NCBI GenBank assembly: GCA_019414665.1
Contig: DXLO01000006.1
Coordinates: forward strand, 17,015-81,014
Length of the DNA: 64,000 bases
Source: Bacteroides sp.
Lineage (GTDB): Bacteria > Bacteroidota > Bacteroidia > Bacteroidales > Bacteroidaceae
Reading direction: 5' to 3'
Shown here: positions 24,826 through 33,032 of the stretch, piece by piece
Layout of the letters: each line of letters opens with the position of its first letter
Position numbering within the stretch: the stretch's first letter is position 1
The notes under the pieces: model-generated
Seen by the model: the letters and a program-made list of their open reading frames with translations, nothing else
What the model was told of the DNA's origin: nothing
Database searches by the model: none
Position numbers and translations under genes: made by a program

Positions 24826-25461
24826 TTGACCATACACTATACCAAAGGAGAAGAGTGGGCCAATACCCTGTCACATGGCGTTGGTATCCTGATAGGTATC
24901 GCCGGCGGCGGTTATCTGTTGCTTACTGCCATGAAAAGTGGCAATCCGTGGGCAACAGGCGGCATGTGGCTCTACCTATTCGGTATGCTGTCTTCCTATA
25001 TCAGCTCCACCTGGTATCATGCCAGCAAACCATCTCCTCACCGCGAAGTGTTGCGCAAATTCGATCATGCTTCGATTTATCTGCATATCGCAGGCAGCTA
25101 TTCCCCCATCATGCTGATAGCCTTGCGGGAAGCAGATTATTGGGGATGGGGAATTCTTAGTTTCGTATGGCTATGCGCCCTCGCCGGGATCATTCTATGT
25201 TTTTGTAACCTGAAAGAACATAGCAACCTGGAAACAATTTGCTATATAGCCATGGGATGCAGCATTTTTGTAGGTTTCAAGCCGCTCTGCCAACATGTGC
25301 CTCCCGCTTTTATTTATTGGTTAATCGGTGAAGGAGTGTCTTACATCACCGGAGCTGTTTTTTATTCCTTCCCCAAATTGCCCTATATGCACTCTGTTTT
25401 CCATCTGTTCGTATTAGGAGGAACGGTCTGCCACATGATGGCATTGTGGTACATTTTATAA
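24826..25461 (+). CDS. Hemolysin III / TrhA family membrane protein
   Basis: The 211-residue protein has seven hydrophobic segments and the family's metal-site motifs: NTLSHGVGILIG near the start, SSTWYHASKPSPHREVLRKF, DHASIYLHIAGSYSP, and the C-terminal HSVFHLFVLGGTVCHMM. It belongs to the PAQR/hemolysin III superfamily; E. coli TrhA (YqfA) influences membrane energetics, but the function here is not known. The only good start is TTG at 24826, four bases after the cca stop, with no in-frame ATG upstream. Translational coupling to cca is likely. Confidence 0.85.
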   Translation: MTIHYTKGEEWANTLSHGVGILIGIAGGGYLLLTAMKSGNPWATGGMWLYLFGMLSSYISSTWYHASKPSPHREVLRKFDHASIYLHIAGSYSPIMLIALREADYWGWGILSFVWLCALAGIILCFCNLKEHSNLETICYIAMGCSIFVGFKPLCQHVPPAFIYWLIGEGVSYITGAVFYSFPKLPYMHSVFHLFVLGGTVCHMMALWYIL

Positions 25462-25548
25462 CCTTCCCATCTTCAATAAGTTATCCGTTTTGGAAAACTT
25501 TTATCCATTTTTTAAATAGAAAGTTTCCCAAAATGTTATACCTTTGCA

Positions 25549-25720
25549 GCTGTCCGACAAGGTGAAGTTAACCACTTCCAAGAGGGAATGCCGTGAAAAT
25601 CAGCAACAGTACCCGCTGCTGTAATTCTCGTAGAGCTGAAACAATATGCCACTACAAAACCATTTGCGGGAAGGCGTTTTAAGGGAGAGATAAGTCAGAA
25701 AACCTGCCTGGAAGGACAGC
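25549..25720 (+). ncRNA. Cobalamin (B12) riboswitch upstream of nrdDG
   Basis: A -7 box TACCTTTG at 25539-25546 sets the start just before the P1 helix, whose strands are GCTGTCC (25549-25555) and GGACAGC (25714-25720). Inside are the expected conserved pieces in order: GGGAATGCCGTGAAAATC (25584-25601), GCAACAGTACCCGCTGCTG (25603-25621), GCCACT (25649-25654), GGGAAGGC and the B12 box AGTCAGAAAACCTGCC (25693-25708). This is the B12 riboswitch core. Binding of adenosylcobalamin would be expected to repress the B12-independent reductase downstream (family knowledge). Confidence 0.92.
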
Positions 25721-25755
25721 CAAGTTTTTTAAATTAACAATTAATTTTTCAAACA

Positions 25756-28032
25756 ATGAATTACGCTGAGATTTGTATTATTAAGCGTGATGGAAAGCGG
25801 GAAGACTTTTCCATCAGTAAAATTAAAAATGCAATCGGCAAGGCATTCCATGCCTCCGGAATTGACAATGAAGACAAACTGATTGCTGAAATTACCATGC
25901 GGGTTATCAGCAATTTCGTATCTCCAACCATCAGTGTGGAAGAGATTCAGGATCTGGTAGAAAAGGAACTGATGAAAGTACGTCCCGAAGTGGCCAAGAA
26001 ATATATTATTTATCGCGAATGGCGGAATACGGAACGCGACCGTAAAACGCAAATGAAGCACATCATGGACGGCATTGTAGCCATCGACAAAAATGATGTC
26101 AACCTGAGCAATGCCAACATGTCCAGCCATACTCCCGCCGGACAGATGATGACTTTTGCCTCGGAAGTTACTAAAGATTATACCTATAAATACCTGTTGC
26201 CTAAAAAATATGCCGAAGCACATCAGTTGGGCGACATACATATACATGATTTGGATTACTATCCCACCAAGACTACCACTTGTATCCAATATGACCTGGA
26301 TGACTTGTTCGAACGCGGCTTCCGCACTAAAAACGGAAGTATCCGTACTCCACAGTCCATTCAAAGTTATGCCACTCTGGCCACCATCATATTCCAGACA
26401 AACCAGAACGAGCAACACGGCGGACAGGCTATTCCCGCCTTCGACTTCTTTATGGCGGAAGGGGTACGGAAGACATTTCGCAAACATCTGAAAACTTTAA
26501 CCGAGTTTTATATAGAAGTAGAGGGAAAAGAACCCGGAACAGAGGCTCTCAAGAAAATTGAAGAGAAAGCATACGCCATGACACGCAAAGATACACATCA
26601 GGCCATGGAAGGATTCATCCACAACCTGAACACCATGCATTCGCGAGGGGGAAATCAAGTCGTGTTCAGTTCCATCAATTATGGAACAGACACTTCTCCC
26701 GAAGGCCGCATGGTCATAGAGGAACTGCTGAAAGCTACCATCGAAGGCCTGGGTACCCGTGGCGAAGTACCGGTCTTCCCCATACAGATATTCAAGGTTA
26801 AAGACGGAGTATCTTATTCCGAAGAGGACTATAAGAAAGCCATGGAAAACTTCGAAGCGGCACTGGAAGGCAAAATGGAATTCCAAGCTCCCAATTTCGA
26901 CTTGTTTCTGAAAGCCTGCCGTACCACCGCAAAAGCCTTGTTCCCTAATTTTATGTTTTTGGATACTCCTTATAACAAAAATGAGAAATGGGATATCAAG
27001 GACCCTAAACGTTACCGCTATGAACTGGCAACTATGGGATGCCGTACCCGCGTATACGAAAATATAGCAGGTGAAAAAAGTTCATTAGGACGTGGCAACC
27101 TGTCATTCACCACCATGAATATGCCCCGGCTGGCCATCGAAGCACGCATCAAGGCAGAAAGTCTGGAAGAGTCAGGCAAGAAAGAGGCCATAGAAAGAAA
27201 AGCAAAAGAAATATTCATGGAAAGTGTACATGCTTTGTCCGAACTGATTGCCGAACAATTGTATGCACGCTACCAGTATCAACGTACAGCCCTGGCACGC
27301 CAGTTCCCGTTCATGATGGGGAATGATGTGTGGAAAGGCGGAGGAAAACTTTCGCCCAACGACCAGGTGGGGGATGTATTGCGTCAAGGCACATTAGGGA
27401 TAGGCTTTATCGGCGGACACAATGCCATGATGGCTCTTTATGGAGAAGGTCACGCACATAGCCAGAAAGCATGGGATACATTATTCGAAGCCGTTACGGA
27501 AATGAATAAAGTGGCAGATGAATACAAACAGAAATATCAGTTGAATTTCTCCGTACTTGCCACTCCTGCCGAAGGACTTTCCGGACGCTTCACCCGTATG
27601 GACCGCCGCAAATACGGCATCATTCCCGGCGTGACGGACAATGACTATTATGTAAACTCTTTCCACGTAGATGTAAAAGAGCCCATCACCATCACCGAGA
27701 AGATAAAACGGGAAGCTCCTTTCCACGCCATTACCCGCGGAGGGCATATCACTTACGTGGAACTGGACGGAGAAGCTCAGAAAAATGTAAAAGCCATAGC
27801 CAAGATTGTAAAAGTAATGCATGACGAAGGCATTGGATACGGTTCCATCAACCATCCTGTTGATACTTGTCAGGCTTGCGGTTACAAAGGAGTCATTTAC
27901 GACAAGTGCCCTGTTTGCCAGAGCGAGAATATAATGCGAATGCGTCGCATTACCGGGTATTTGACAGGCGACCTCAGCACTTGGAATTCAGCCAAGCGTG
28001 CTGAAGAACGTGACCGGGTAAAGCATGGATAA
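25756..28032 (+). CDS. nrdD: Anaerobic (class III) ribonucleoside-triphosphate reductase
   Basis: The 758-residue glycyl-radical enzyme reduces ribonucleotides for DNA synthesis without oxygen. It starts with an ATP-cone (CIIKRDGKREDFSISKIKNA, about 7-26), which provides allosteric control. The catalytic barrel includes DIHIHDLDYYPTKTTTC and GCRTRVYENIAG. Near the end a zinc site (CQACGYKGVIYDKCPVC) precedes the glycyl-radical loop RRITGYLTGDLSTWN. The activase gene follows after 5 bp. Expression is evidently under B12 riboswitch control, which suggests a B12-dependent class II reductase elsewhere in the genome (inference). Confidence 0.97.
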   Translation: MNYAEICIIKRDGKREDFSISKIKNAIGKAFHASGIDNEDKLIAEITMRVISNFVSPTISVEEIQDLVEKELMKVRPEVAKKYIIYREWRNTERDRKTQMKHIMDGIVAIDKNDVNLSNANMSSHTPAGQMMTFASEVTKDYTYKYLLPKKYAEAHQLGDIHIHDLDYYPTKTTTCIQYDLDDLFERGFRTKNGSIRTPQSIQSYATLATIIFQTNQNEQHGGQAIPAFDFFMAEGVRKTFRKHLKTLTEFYIEVEGKEPGTEALKKIEEKAYAMTRKDTHQAMEGFIHNLNTMHSRGGNQVVFSSINYGTDTSPEGRMVIEELLKATIEGLGTRGEVPVFPIQIFKVKDGVSYSEEDYKKAMENFEAALEGKMEFQAPNFDLFLKACRTTAKALFPNFMFLDTPYNKNEKWDIKDPKRYRYELATMGCRTRVYENIAGEKSSLGRGNLSFTTMNMPRLAIEARIKAESLEESGKKEAIERKAKEIFMESVHALSELIAEQLYARYQYQRTALARQFPFMMGNDVWKGGGKLSPNDQVGDVLRQGTLGIGFIGGHNAMMALYGEGHAHSQKAWDTLFEAVTEMNKVADEYKQKYQLNFSVLATPAEGLSGRFTRMDRRKYGIIPGVTDNDYYVNSFHVDVKEPITITEKIKREAPFHAITRGGHITYVELDGEAQKNVKAIAKIVKVMHDEGIGYGSINHPVDTCQACGYKGVIYDKCPVCQSENIMRMRRITGYLTGDLSTWNSAKRAEERDRVKHG

Positions 28033-28037
28033 TCAGC

Positions 28038-28496
28038 ATGAACTTGTTATTTACCTATCCTGAAACAATAGTCGACGGTGAAGGCATCCGCTATTCCATC
28101 TATCTGGCCGGATGCCGTCACCATTGTCGCGGTTGCCAGAATCCCGAATCCTGGAATCCATCGGCAGGCACTCCGCTCACACCGGAAAAAATAGAAAAAA
28201 TGATCTGCGAAATAAATGCCAATCCATTATTGGACGGAATCACCTTTTCCGGTGGAGATCCACTTTATCATCCCCAAGAATTCCTGGCTCTGGTCAAACA
28301 GATCAAAGAAGCTACCGGACAAAACATCTGGTGTTATACTGGATATACATTTGAACAGATACAAAACGATGAAATGTTAAAACCGATACTGGATTATGTG
28401 GATGTTATAGTAGACGGACGATTTGAGCCGGATTTGTACTCTCCTTACTTGGAATTTCGGGGCAGCAGTAATCAACGCATCATCCGTGTGCGATAA
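28038..28496 (+). CDS. nrdG: Anaerobic ribonucleotide reductase activating enzyme (radical SAM)
   Basis: This 152-residue radical SAM protein generates the glycyl radical on NrdD using S-adenosylmethionine and a 4Fe-4S cluster. The cluster motif is AGCRHHCRGCQNPESW (CxxxCxxC, about residues 25-40). The glycine-rich SAM-binding stretch TFSGGDPLYHP and WCYTGYTFEQ follow. Length is normal. It forms an operon with nrdD and is followed by a terminator. Confidence 0.95.
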   Translation: MNLLFTYPETIVDGEGIRYSIYLAGCRHHCRGCQNPESWNPSAGTPLTPEKIEKMICEINANPLLDGITFSGGDPLYHPQEFLALVKQIKEATGQNIWCYTGYTFEQIQNDEMLKPILDYVDVIVDGRFEPDLYSPYLEFRGSSNQRIIRVR

Positions 28497-28510
28497 CGCT
28501 AAAAGAAATA

Positions 28511-28556
28511 AAAAAGGGGTGTTTTCTTGATATATATCATGAATTCACCCTTTTTT
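28511..28556 (+). terminator. nrdDG terminator
   Basis: AAAAAGGGGTG (28511-28521) pairs with CACCCTTTTTT (28546-28556) with one G-U, enclosing an inner palindrome TGATATATATCA. The T-run provides a rho-independent form. It lies 15 bp after the nrdG stop. Confidence 0.85.
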
Positions 28557-28578
28557 ATGTTTTTCAGCATATATTTAC

Positions 28579-28608
28579 TTGCTAATTTCAAGAAAAGCCG
28601 TACCTTTG
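28579..28608 (+). promoter_or_regulatory. Orphan promoter of the candidate ncRNA
   Basis: TTG (28579-28581), 19 bp, then TACCTTTG (28601-28608): a good Bacteroidetes promoter facing a region with no protein gene. Confidence 0.75.
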
Positions 28609-28610
28609 CA

Positions 28611-28933
28611 ATGTGGTTGTGAAACCAAATATTAAGTTAATAAAGAAAAGAACAAAATTAGGTATTAAGTATTAAGGTAAAGATTTTAATTTAAGGTATT
28701 AGATTTAGGTAAAGAAAGATTGATTTAGAAAGGTATTAGTAGTAAGATTTAAGGTAATTAGAAAAAGAAAGTTTTCAGGAGATTAGTTTTATAGGTATTA
28801 AAAGAGTTGTTTTTTTTAGGTACAAGAGAGAGAGGATAACACAACTGAGACGAGAAAGATGAAAAGAACCCCATAATGGAGGGGGGTTCTTCAGGATGTG
28901 AGCGGGTTTGATAAAAACTTTCGCTCTTTTTTT
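28611..28933 (+). ncRNA. Candidate non-coding RNA, C-depleted, about 320 nt, family unassigned
   Basis: The transcript would run from the promoter at 28579-28608 to the terminator at 28900-28933. It opens with a small GGTT/AACC hairpin. From 28627 to 28822 it contains only two C residues (28653 and 28776) in 196 nt and repeats AGGTA eight times (28660, 28675, 28694, 28707, 28731, 28752, 28793, 28818). The 3' part has a hairpin, AAGAACCCC (28864-28872) with GGGGTTCTT (28883-28891), and then the terminator. No open frame of useful length exists; the longest short frames are MKRTP and an 11-codon one inside the hairpin. I cannot assign it to a known RNA family. Confidence 0.6.
28900..28933 (+). 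terminator. Terminator of the candidate ncRNA
   Basis: GAGCG (28900-28904) pairs with CGCTC (28922-28926), with inner GTTT/AAAC pairing, followed by seven T. Classic intrinsic terminator. Confidence 0.8.
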
Positions 28934-28977
28934 ATGTCTTTTTTTCACCACGGGAGAGAAACAATATAAAAAACGCA

Positions 28978-29017
28978 GATTTCCGCAAAGACGATTGATT
29001 CAATCTTTGCGGAAATC
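28978..29017. repeat. 14-bp perfect inverted repeat
   Basis: GATTTCCGCAAAGA (28978-28991) is exactly complementary to 29004-29017 with a 12-nt loop. It lies between the ncRNA terminator and the rseP terminator, with no T-run directly after it. Possibly a dispersed Bacteroidales palindromic element. Confidence 0.6.
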
Positions 29018-29026
29018 CGTGCCTAT

Positions 29027-29048
29027 CGGCATTGTTATAAAAATGCCG
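29027..29048 (-). terminator. Probable rseP terminator
   Basis: CGGCATT (29027-29033) pairs with AATGCCG (29042-29048) with an 8-nt AT loop, 23 bp beyond the rseP stop. There is no long T-run. Confidence 0.5.
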
Positions 29049-29070
29049 TGTCCTTTTCTGTCATGCAGAC

Positions 29071-30414
29071 CTAGAACAAGAATCGCATGATATCATTAAA
29101 GTTCGCCCAAATGAGCAAGGCAAACAGTAAAAACATACCTACCATCTGTGCATATTCCATAAACTTGTCACTCGGCTTACGGCGGGCAATGATTTCATAA
29201 AGCAGGAATAATACATGTCCGCCATCCAATGCCGGAATAGGCAGAATATTCATAAACGCAAGAATGATTGACAGAAAAGCAGTCATTTCCCAAAAACGAT
29301 GCCAATCCCATACTTTCGGAAAAATACTTCCTATCGTTCCAAAACCACCTACGCTCTTGGCTCCTTCCTTAGTGAACACATATTTCATATCGTTCACATA
29401 TCCCTTCAACGTATTTACCCCCAATTGCACCCCGGCAGGAAAAGATTCAAAGAAACCAAATTCACGGGTTGTTTCTTTATAATCAGCCAATGAAGAGAAT
29501 GTTGCACCCACTCTAAACAAAGAGTCTGTACGCACCGTCACGGTGTCACGCAGTCCGTTACGCGAATATACCATTTGTAGAGAAGCATCTTTATCTCCTG
29601 TAGCTTCCGCATCAGCCTGCATATTATCCAGTTTTTCCACCAATGCATTCCATGAGTTCAACCTCTCGCCATTGACCGCGACCAGACTATCTCCCTTCTG
29701 TATACCGGCCTTATCCAAGCCACCGCCCGGTATCACCGAGTCAACGACATTAGGAACTAACGCCGTAACAAACATCGGATCATCCTTTGCTATATCCAAC
29801 AAGCTGATCTCAGGCATATATACTTCGGCTTCCTTTCCGTCGCGCAATACAGTCACTGTACGTGCCTCAGCAATATCACGAAGCATATCCACCCCGAAAC
29901 GCTCCAATGGTTTTTCATCTGCACGAAGAAGAATATCACCGTCACGGAAACCTATTTCCCGGGCACGCTCATTAAATTTCATACCATGAGTCATGTCTTG
30001 CAGCGATACAAAAGAATCTCCCCAATGGAATAAAATCATGGAATAGATGAAGATAGCCAGCAAGAAATTCATCAAGACACCACCCACCATGATAAGCAGA
30101 CGCTGCCAAGCCGGTTTTGAACGAAATTCCCATGGCTTAGCAGGCTGTTTCATCTGCTCGGTATCCATAGACTCGTCTATCATACCCGAAATTTTCACAT
30201 ATCCCCCCAAAGGCACCCAGCCAATACCATATTCCGTATCACTGTTCTTCGGTTTGAATTTGAACAAAGAAAACCACGGATCAAAAAATATGTAGAACTT
30301 CTCTACTCTTACTTTAAAAAGACGTGAAAAAAGAAAATGTCCTCCCTCATGAATAATGACCAATAATGAAAGGCTCATTATCAATTGAAGAGCACGAATC
30401 AAAAATGTTTCCAT
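29071..30414 (-). CDS. rseP: RIP metalloprotease RseP (site-2 protease, M50)
   Basis: The 447-residue intramembrane zinc protease cleaves membrane-anchored regulators such as anti-sigma factors within the bilayer. The active-site helix VIIHEGGHFLFSRLF contains HExxH (about residues 22-26). The second zinc-site motif NILPIPALDGGHV lies near residue 390. PDZ-like regions occupy about 125-290 (DGDILLRADEKP and LDKAGIQKGDSLVAVNGE). The length and four-helix layout fit the family. It lies downstream of dxr, the usual order in Bacteroidales, and is likely co-transcribed (56-bp gap). Confidence 0.95.
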   Translation of the reverse strand: METFLIRALQLIMSLSLLVIIHEGGHFLFSRLFKVRVEKFYIFFDPWFSLFKFKPKNSDTEYGIGWVPLGGYVKISGMIDESMDTEQMKQPAKPWEFRSKPAWQRLLIMVGGVLMNFLLAIFIYSMILFHWGDSFVSLQDMTHGMKFNERAREIGFRDGDILLRADEKPLERFGVDMLRDIAEARTVTVLRDGKEAEVYMPEISLLDIAKDDPMFVTALVPNVVDSVIPGGGLDKAGIQKGDSLVAVNGERLNSWNALVEKLDNMQADAEATGDKDASLQMVYSRNGLRDTVTVRTDSLFRVGATFSSLADYKETTREFGFFESFPAGVQLGVNTLKGYVNDMKYVFTKEGAKSVGGFGTIGSIFPKVWDWHRFWEMTAFLSIILAFMNILPIPALDGGHVLFLLYEIIARRKPSDKFMEYAQMVGMFLLFALLIWANFNDIMRFLF

Positions 30415-30470
30415 CTAACTATTTACTATTTTATAATTTATAATTAACATAATTCTCTGCCAACTACCAT

Positions 30471-31619
30471 TTAAGATGACAAAAGGGACAACGCTACCCG
30501 ACGCGCCTCAGCATCAGTATCCACATAGTCTTCATAAGTCGGTTCCTTGATATAAGCAACTTTACCCATAGTCTGTTCTATGACATCACTCATACCCAGG
30601 AAAGATATTTTGTCTTTCAGGAAAGCATCCACCACCACTTCATTAGCTGCATTCACTATACAGGGCATATTTCCGGCCCGATACAAAGCCTCGTATGCCA
30701 ATGCCAAATTACGAAAACGTTTGGTATCAGGCTGTTCAAAAGTCAGGTCTGTTATACGGGCAAAATCCAACCGCTCGAAAGAAGATTTCACGCGCTCCGG
30801 ATACGAAAAAGCATATTGAATAGGCAAACGCATATCGGGCATACCCAACTGTGCTTTCACGGCCCCATCCTCAAACTGCACCATAGAATGAATGACAGAT
30901 TGTGGATGAACTACCACTTCAATTTGCTCCGGACGCATTCCGAATAACCATTTAGCCTCAATCACTTCAAACCCTTTGTTCATCATGGAAGCCGAATCAA
31001 TGGTTATCTTCGCTCCCATCTCCCAATTGGGATGCTTCAAAGCTTGTGCTTTGGTCACTGTTTGCAACTGCTCCATGGTATAAGTGCGGAACGGCCCTCC
31101 TGAAGCTGTCAAGATCACTTTCTCCAACCGGTTATTTATTTCCAGACACTGGAAGATAGCCGAATGCTCCGAATCCACGGGAAGTACAGGTATATGGTAC
31201 TGATTTGCCAGTGCATTAATCAACTCCCCGGCTACAACCAGTGTTTCTTTATTAGCCAAAGCAATAGCTTTACCTGCCTTTATCGCATTTATAGTAGGAC
31301 GCAATCCGGCATACCCTACCATAGAAGCCAGTACAATGTCAATAGGTTGTGATTCCACAATTTGAGAAAGCGCATCCGCTCCTGCATATACTTTGACAGG
31401 CAGATCACTCAGCGCCTCTTTCAATTGAAGGTATTTTTCCTCATTGGCTATCACTACCGCCTCGGGCATGAACTTACGGGCTTGTTCTACCAATAAATCG
31501 ACCCTGTTATTGGCTGTCAACGCATAGACCTCATATAAATCTGGATGTTCCTCTATTACCTGTAAAGCTTGTGTACCGATAGAGCCGGTAGAACCTAATA
31601 TCGCTATTTGTTTTTTCAT
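30471..31619 (-). CDS. dxr: 1-Deoxy-D-xylulose-5-phosphate reductoisomerase
   Basis: The enzyme converts DXP to MEP in the non-mevalonate isoprenoid pathway using NADPH. Start ATG 31619 gives 382 residues (MKKQIAILGSTGSIGTQALQ, Rossmann loop). Active-site elements are present: LPVDSEHSAIFQCLE, LTASGGPFR, NWEMGAKITIDSASMMNKG (metal and substrate ligands) and VVHPQSVIHSMVQF. ispF of the same pathway lies at 40.7-41.2 kb. It follows the M23 peptidase gene by 7 bp. Confidence 0.95.
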   Translation of the reverse strand: MKKQIAILGSTGSIGTQALQVIEEHPDLYEVYALTANNRVDLLVEQARKFMPEAVVIANEEKYLQLKEALSDLPVKVYAGADALSQIVESQPIDIVLASMVGYAGLRPTINAIKAGKAIALANKETLVVAGELINALANQYHIPVLPVDSEHSAIFQCLEINNRLEKVILTASGGPFRTYTMEQLQTVTKAQALKHPNWEMGAKITIDSASMMNKGFEVIEAKWLFGMRPEQIEVVVHPQSVIHSMVQFEDGAVKAQLGMPDMRLPIQYAFSYPERVKSSFERLDFARITDLTFEQPDTKRFRNLALAYEALYRAGNMPCIVNAANEVVVDAFLKDKISFLGMSDVIEQTMGKVAYIKEPTYEDYVDTDAEARRVALSLLSS

Positions 31620-31626
31620 AATGTTG

Positions 31627-32484
31627 TTAAAATACAATGTATTTTGAGGGATCAATCGCACGTCCCTTATGCCATAATTCGAAATGCAGATGCGGTCCGG
31701 TAGTTTTTTCACCGGTATTTCCTACCAATGCAATAGCTTCACCACCTTTCACCGGATCTCCTTCTTTCTTTAATAACGAACCACAATGTTTATACACCGA
31801 CACAAAATCCTGTCCATGCTGTATCTGAATAACATAACCGGTTTCTGCCGTATAAGTAGACAAAATCACTGTCCCATCCAATGTTGCCAACACACTTTCA
31901 TTTGGATTAGCGGCAATGTCCACACCGTAATGCCTGTTCTCCAAGTCAAAATTAGATGACATCATGCCCCGTGTAGGACGATAGAATATCAATCCGGAAG
32001 CGGCATTATTATCATCAACAGCCGTCAGATTATATCGTTCCGATTCTTCATATTGCTTGCGAAACTCTTCTTCCTGCCTGGTACGTTCCATCAAAGAATC
32101 AGAACGAAGAATGGTCAGAGAGTCGATAGATTGGACTGTATCAGCTTTTACTTTCCCGCTAAATATATCCTGAATGTTCATGATATACATATTCTGCCTC
32201 GTCACCACTTGTTGTAATGAATCGGCCCGCAAGGCATTGGTCACCACCTGCGCACGTACCTCACTGTTCATATATCCCGGCAAATAGTTACGTAAAGGAG
32301 TAAAAACAATGATAGTTGCCGAAATCAGGAAAATTACCGTTACGGCAGACAGCAATACAGACACACCATTGAGTTTGGAAACGTGCAGTCCCACAATCTC
32401 CTCCAACGTATTTTCATTGGTAATGGTCAGTTTATACTTAAACTTGAAATTATGCCAAAATGCTTTCCTTCCTTTTTTCTTCAT
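31627..32484 (-). CDS. Membrane-anchored M23 family (LytM) peptidase
   Basis: Start ATG 32484 gives 285 residues; GTG three codons earlier is less likely. An N-terminal cytoplasmic tail of about 40 residues precedes one membrane helix (VSVLLSAVTVIFLISATIIVF). A periplasmic helical linker (about 80-160) leads to the LytM domain. Zinc-site motifs NRHYGVDIAA and HLHFELWHKG are both intact, so it could be an active murein endopeptidase. The family also includes inactive amidase activators. Located between rimM and dxr, all on the minus strand with small gaps. Confidence 0.9.
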   Translation of the reverse strand: MKKKGRKAFWHNFKFKYKLTITNENTLEEIVGLHVSKLNGVSVLLSAVTVIFLISATIIVFTPLRNYLPGYMNSEVRAQVVTNALRADSLQQVVTRQNMYIMNIQDIFSGKVKADTVQSIDSLTILRSDSLMERTRQEEEFRKQYEESERYNLTAVDDNNAASGLIFYRPTRGMMSSNFDLENRHYGVDIAANPNESVLATLDGTVILSTYTAETGYVIQIQHGQDFVSVYKHCGSLLKKEGDPVKGGEAIALVGNTGEKTTGPHLHFELWHKGRAIDPSKYIVF

Positions 32485-32502
32485 TGTGCGCACCTTCTAT
32501 AT

Positions 32503-33021
32503 TTATATCAAGCCATCAGGTACTTCGACCGTCAGCAAACGCTTTTTCTTATCCAATTTGATGATAAATTCCTCGTGGGCAGGCAGCAAAAGTTCCTCGC
32601 CATCCTTCTCAATGGCAAAAAGGACATTCATCGTACTGTCATCCACCGCCACAATCTCGCCCAACTCACCATGATTCACATCTTCCACCTTAAAGCCAAT
32701 AAAATAGTTCCAGGTAGGTATATCATCCGAATCTTCCTCCTCACCGACATATTTCTTCGGGAAATAGACCTCTACATTCGTAAACATACGGGCCTTTTCC
32801 GAGGTATCCACCCCTTCCAGTTTGACTAAAGCAGTGGTATCTGAACGAAAACGATACTCTTCAATAAAGAAAGGCACGAATATACCGTCTAACAAACAGA
32901 CCAGATACTCACATTCCACACGGTCAAAAATATCATCCGTAAAAGTGAATGAGATTTCTCCTTTTACTCCATGCGGTTTGTTGAATATACCAATCTTGAA
33001 AACTTCATCTTTCTTAATCAT
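32503..33021 (-). CDS. rimM: Ribosome maturation factor RimM
   Basis: This 172-residue factor binds S19 and assists maturation of the 30S head. The N-terminal beta-barrel starts KIGIFNKPHGVKGEISFTFT, and the C-terminal PRC-barrel includes WNYFIGFKVEDVNHGELGEI and LLLPAHEEFIIKLDKKKRLL. It lies 11 bp after murA and 18 bp before the M23 gene. It is not linked to trmD or rpsP as in many bacteria. Confidence 0.95.
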   Translation of the reverse strand: MIKKDEVFKIGIFNKPHGVKGEISFTFTDDIFDRVECEYLVCLLDGIFVPFFIEEYRFRSDTTALVKLEGVDTSEKARMFTNVEVYFPKKYVGEEEDSDDIPTWNYFIGFKVEDVNHGELGEIVAVDDSTMNVLFAIEKDGEELLLPAHEEFIIKLDKKKRLLTVEVPDGLI

Positions 33022-33032
33022 GATTGATTTCT

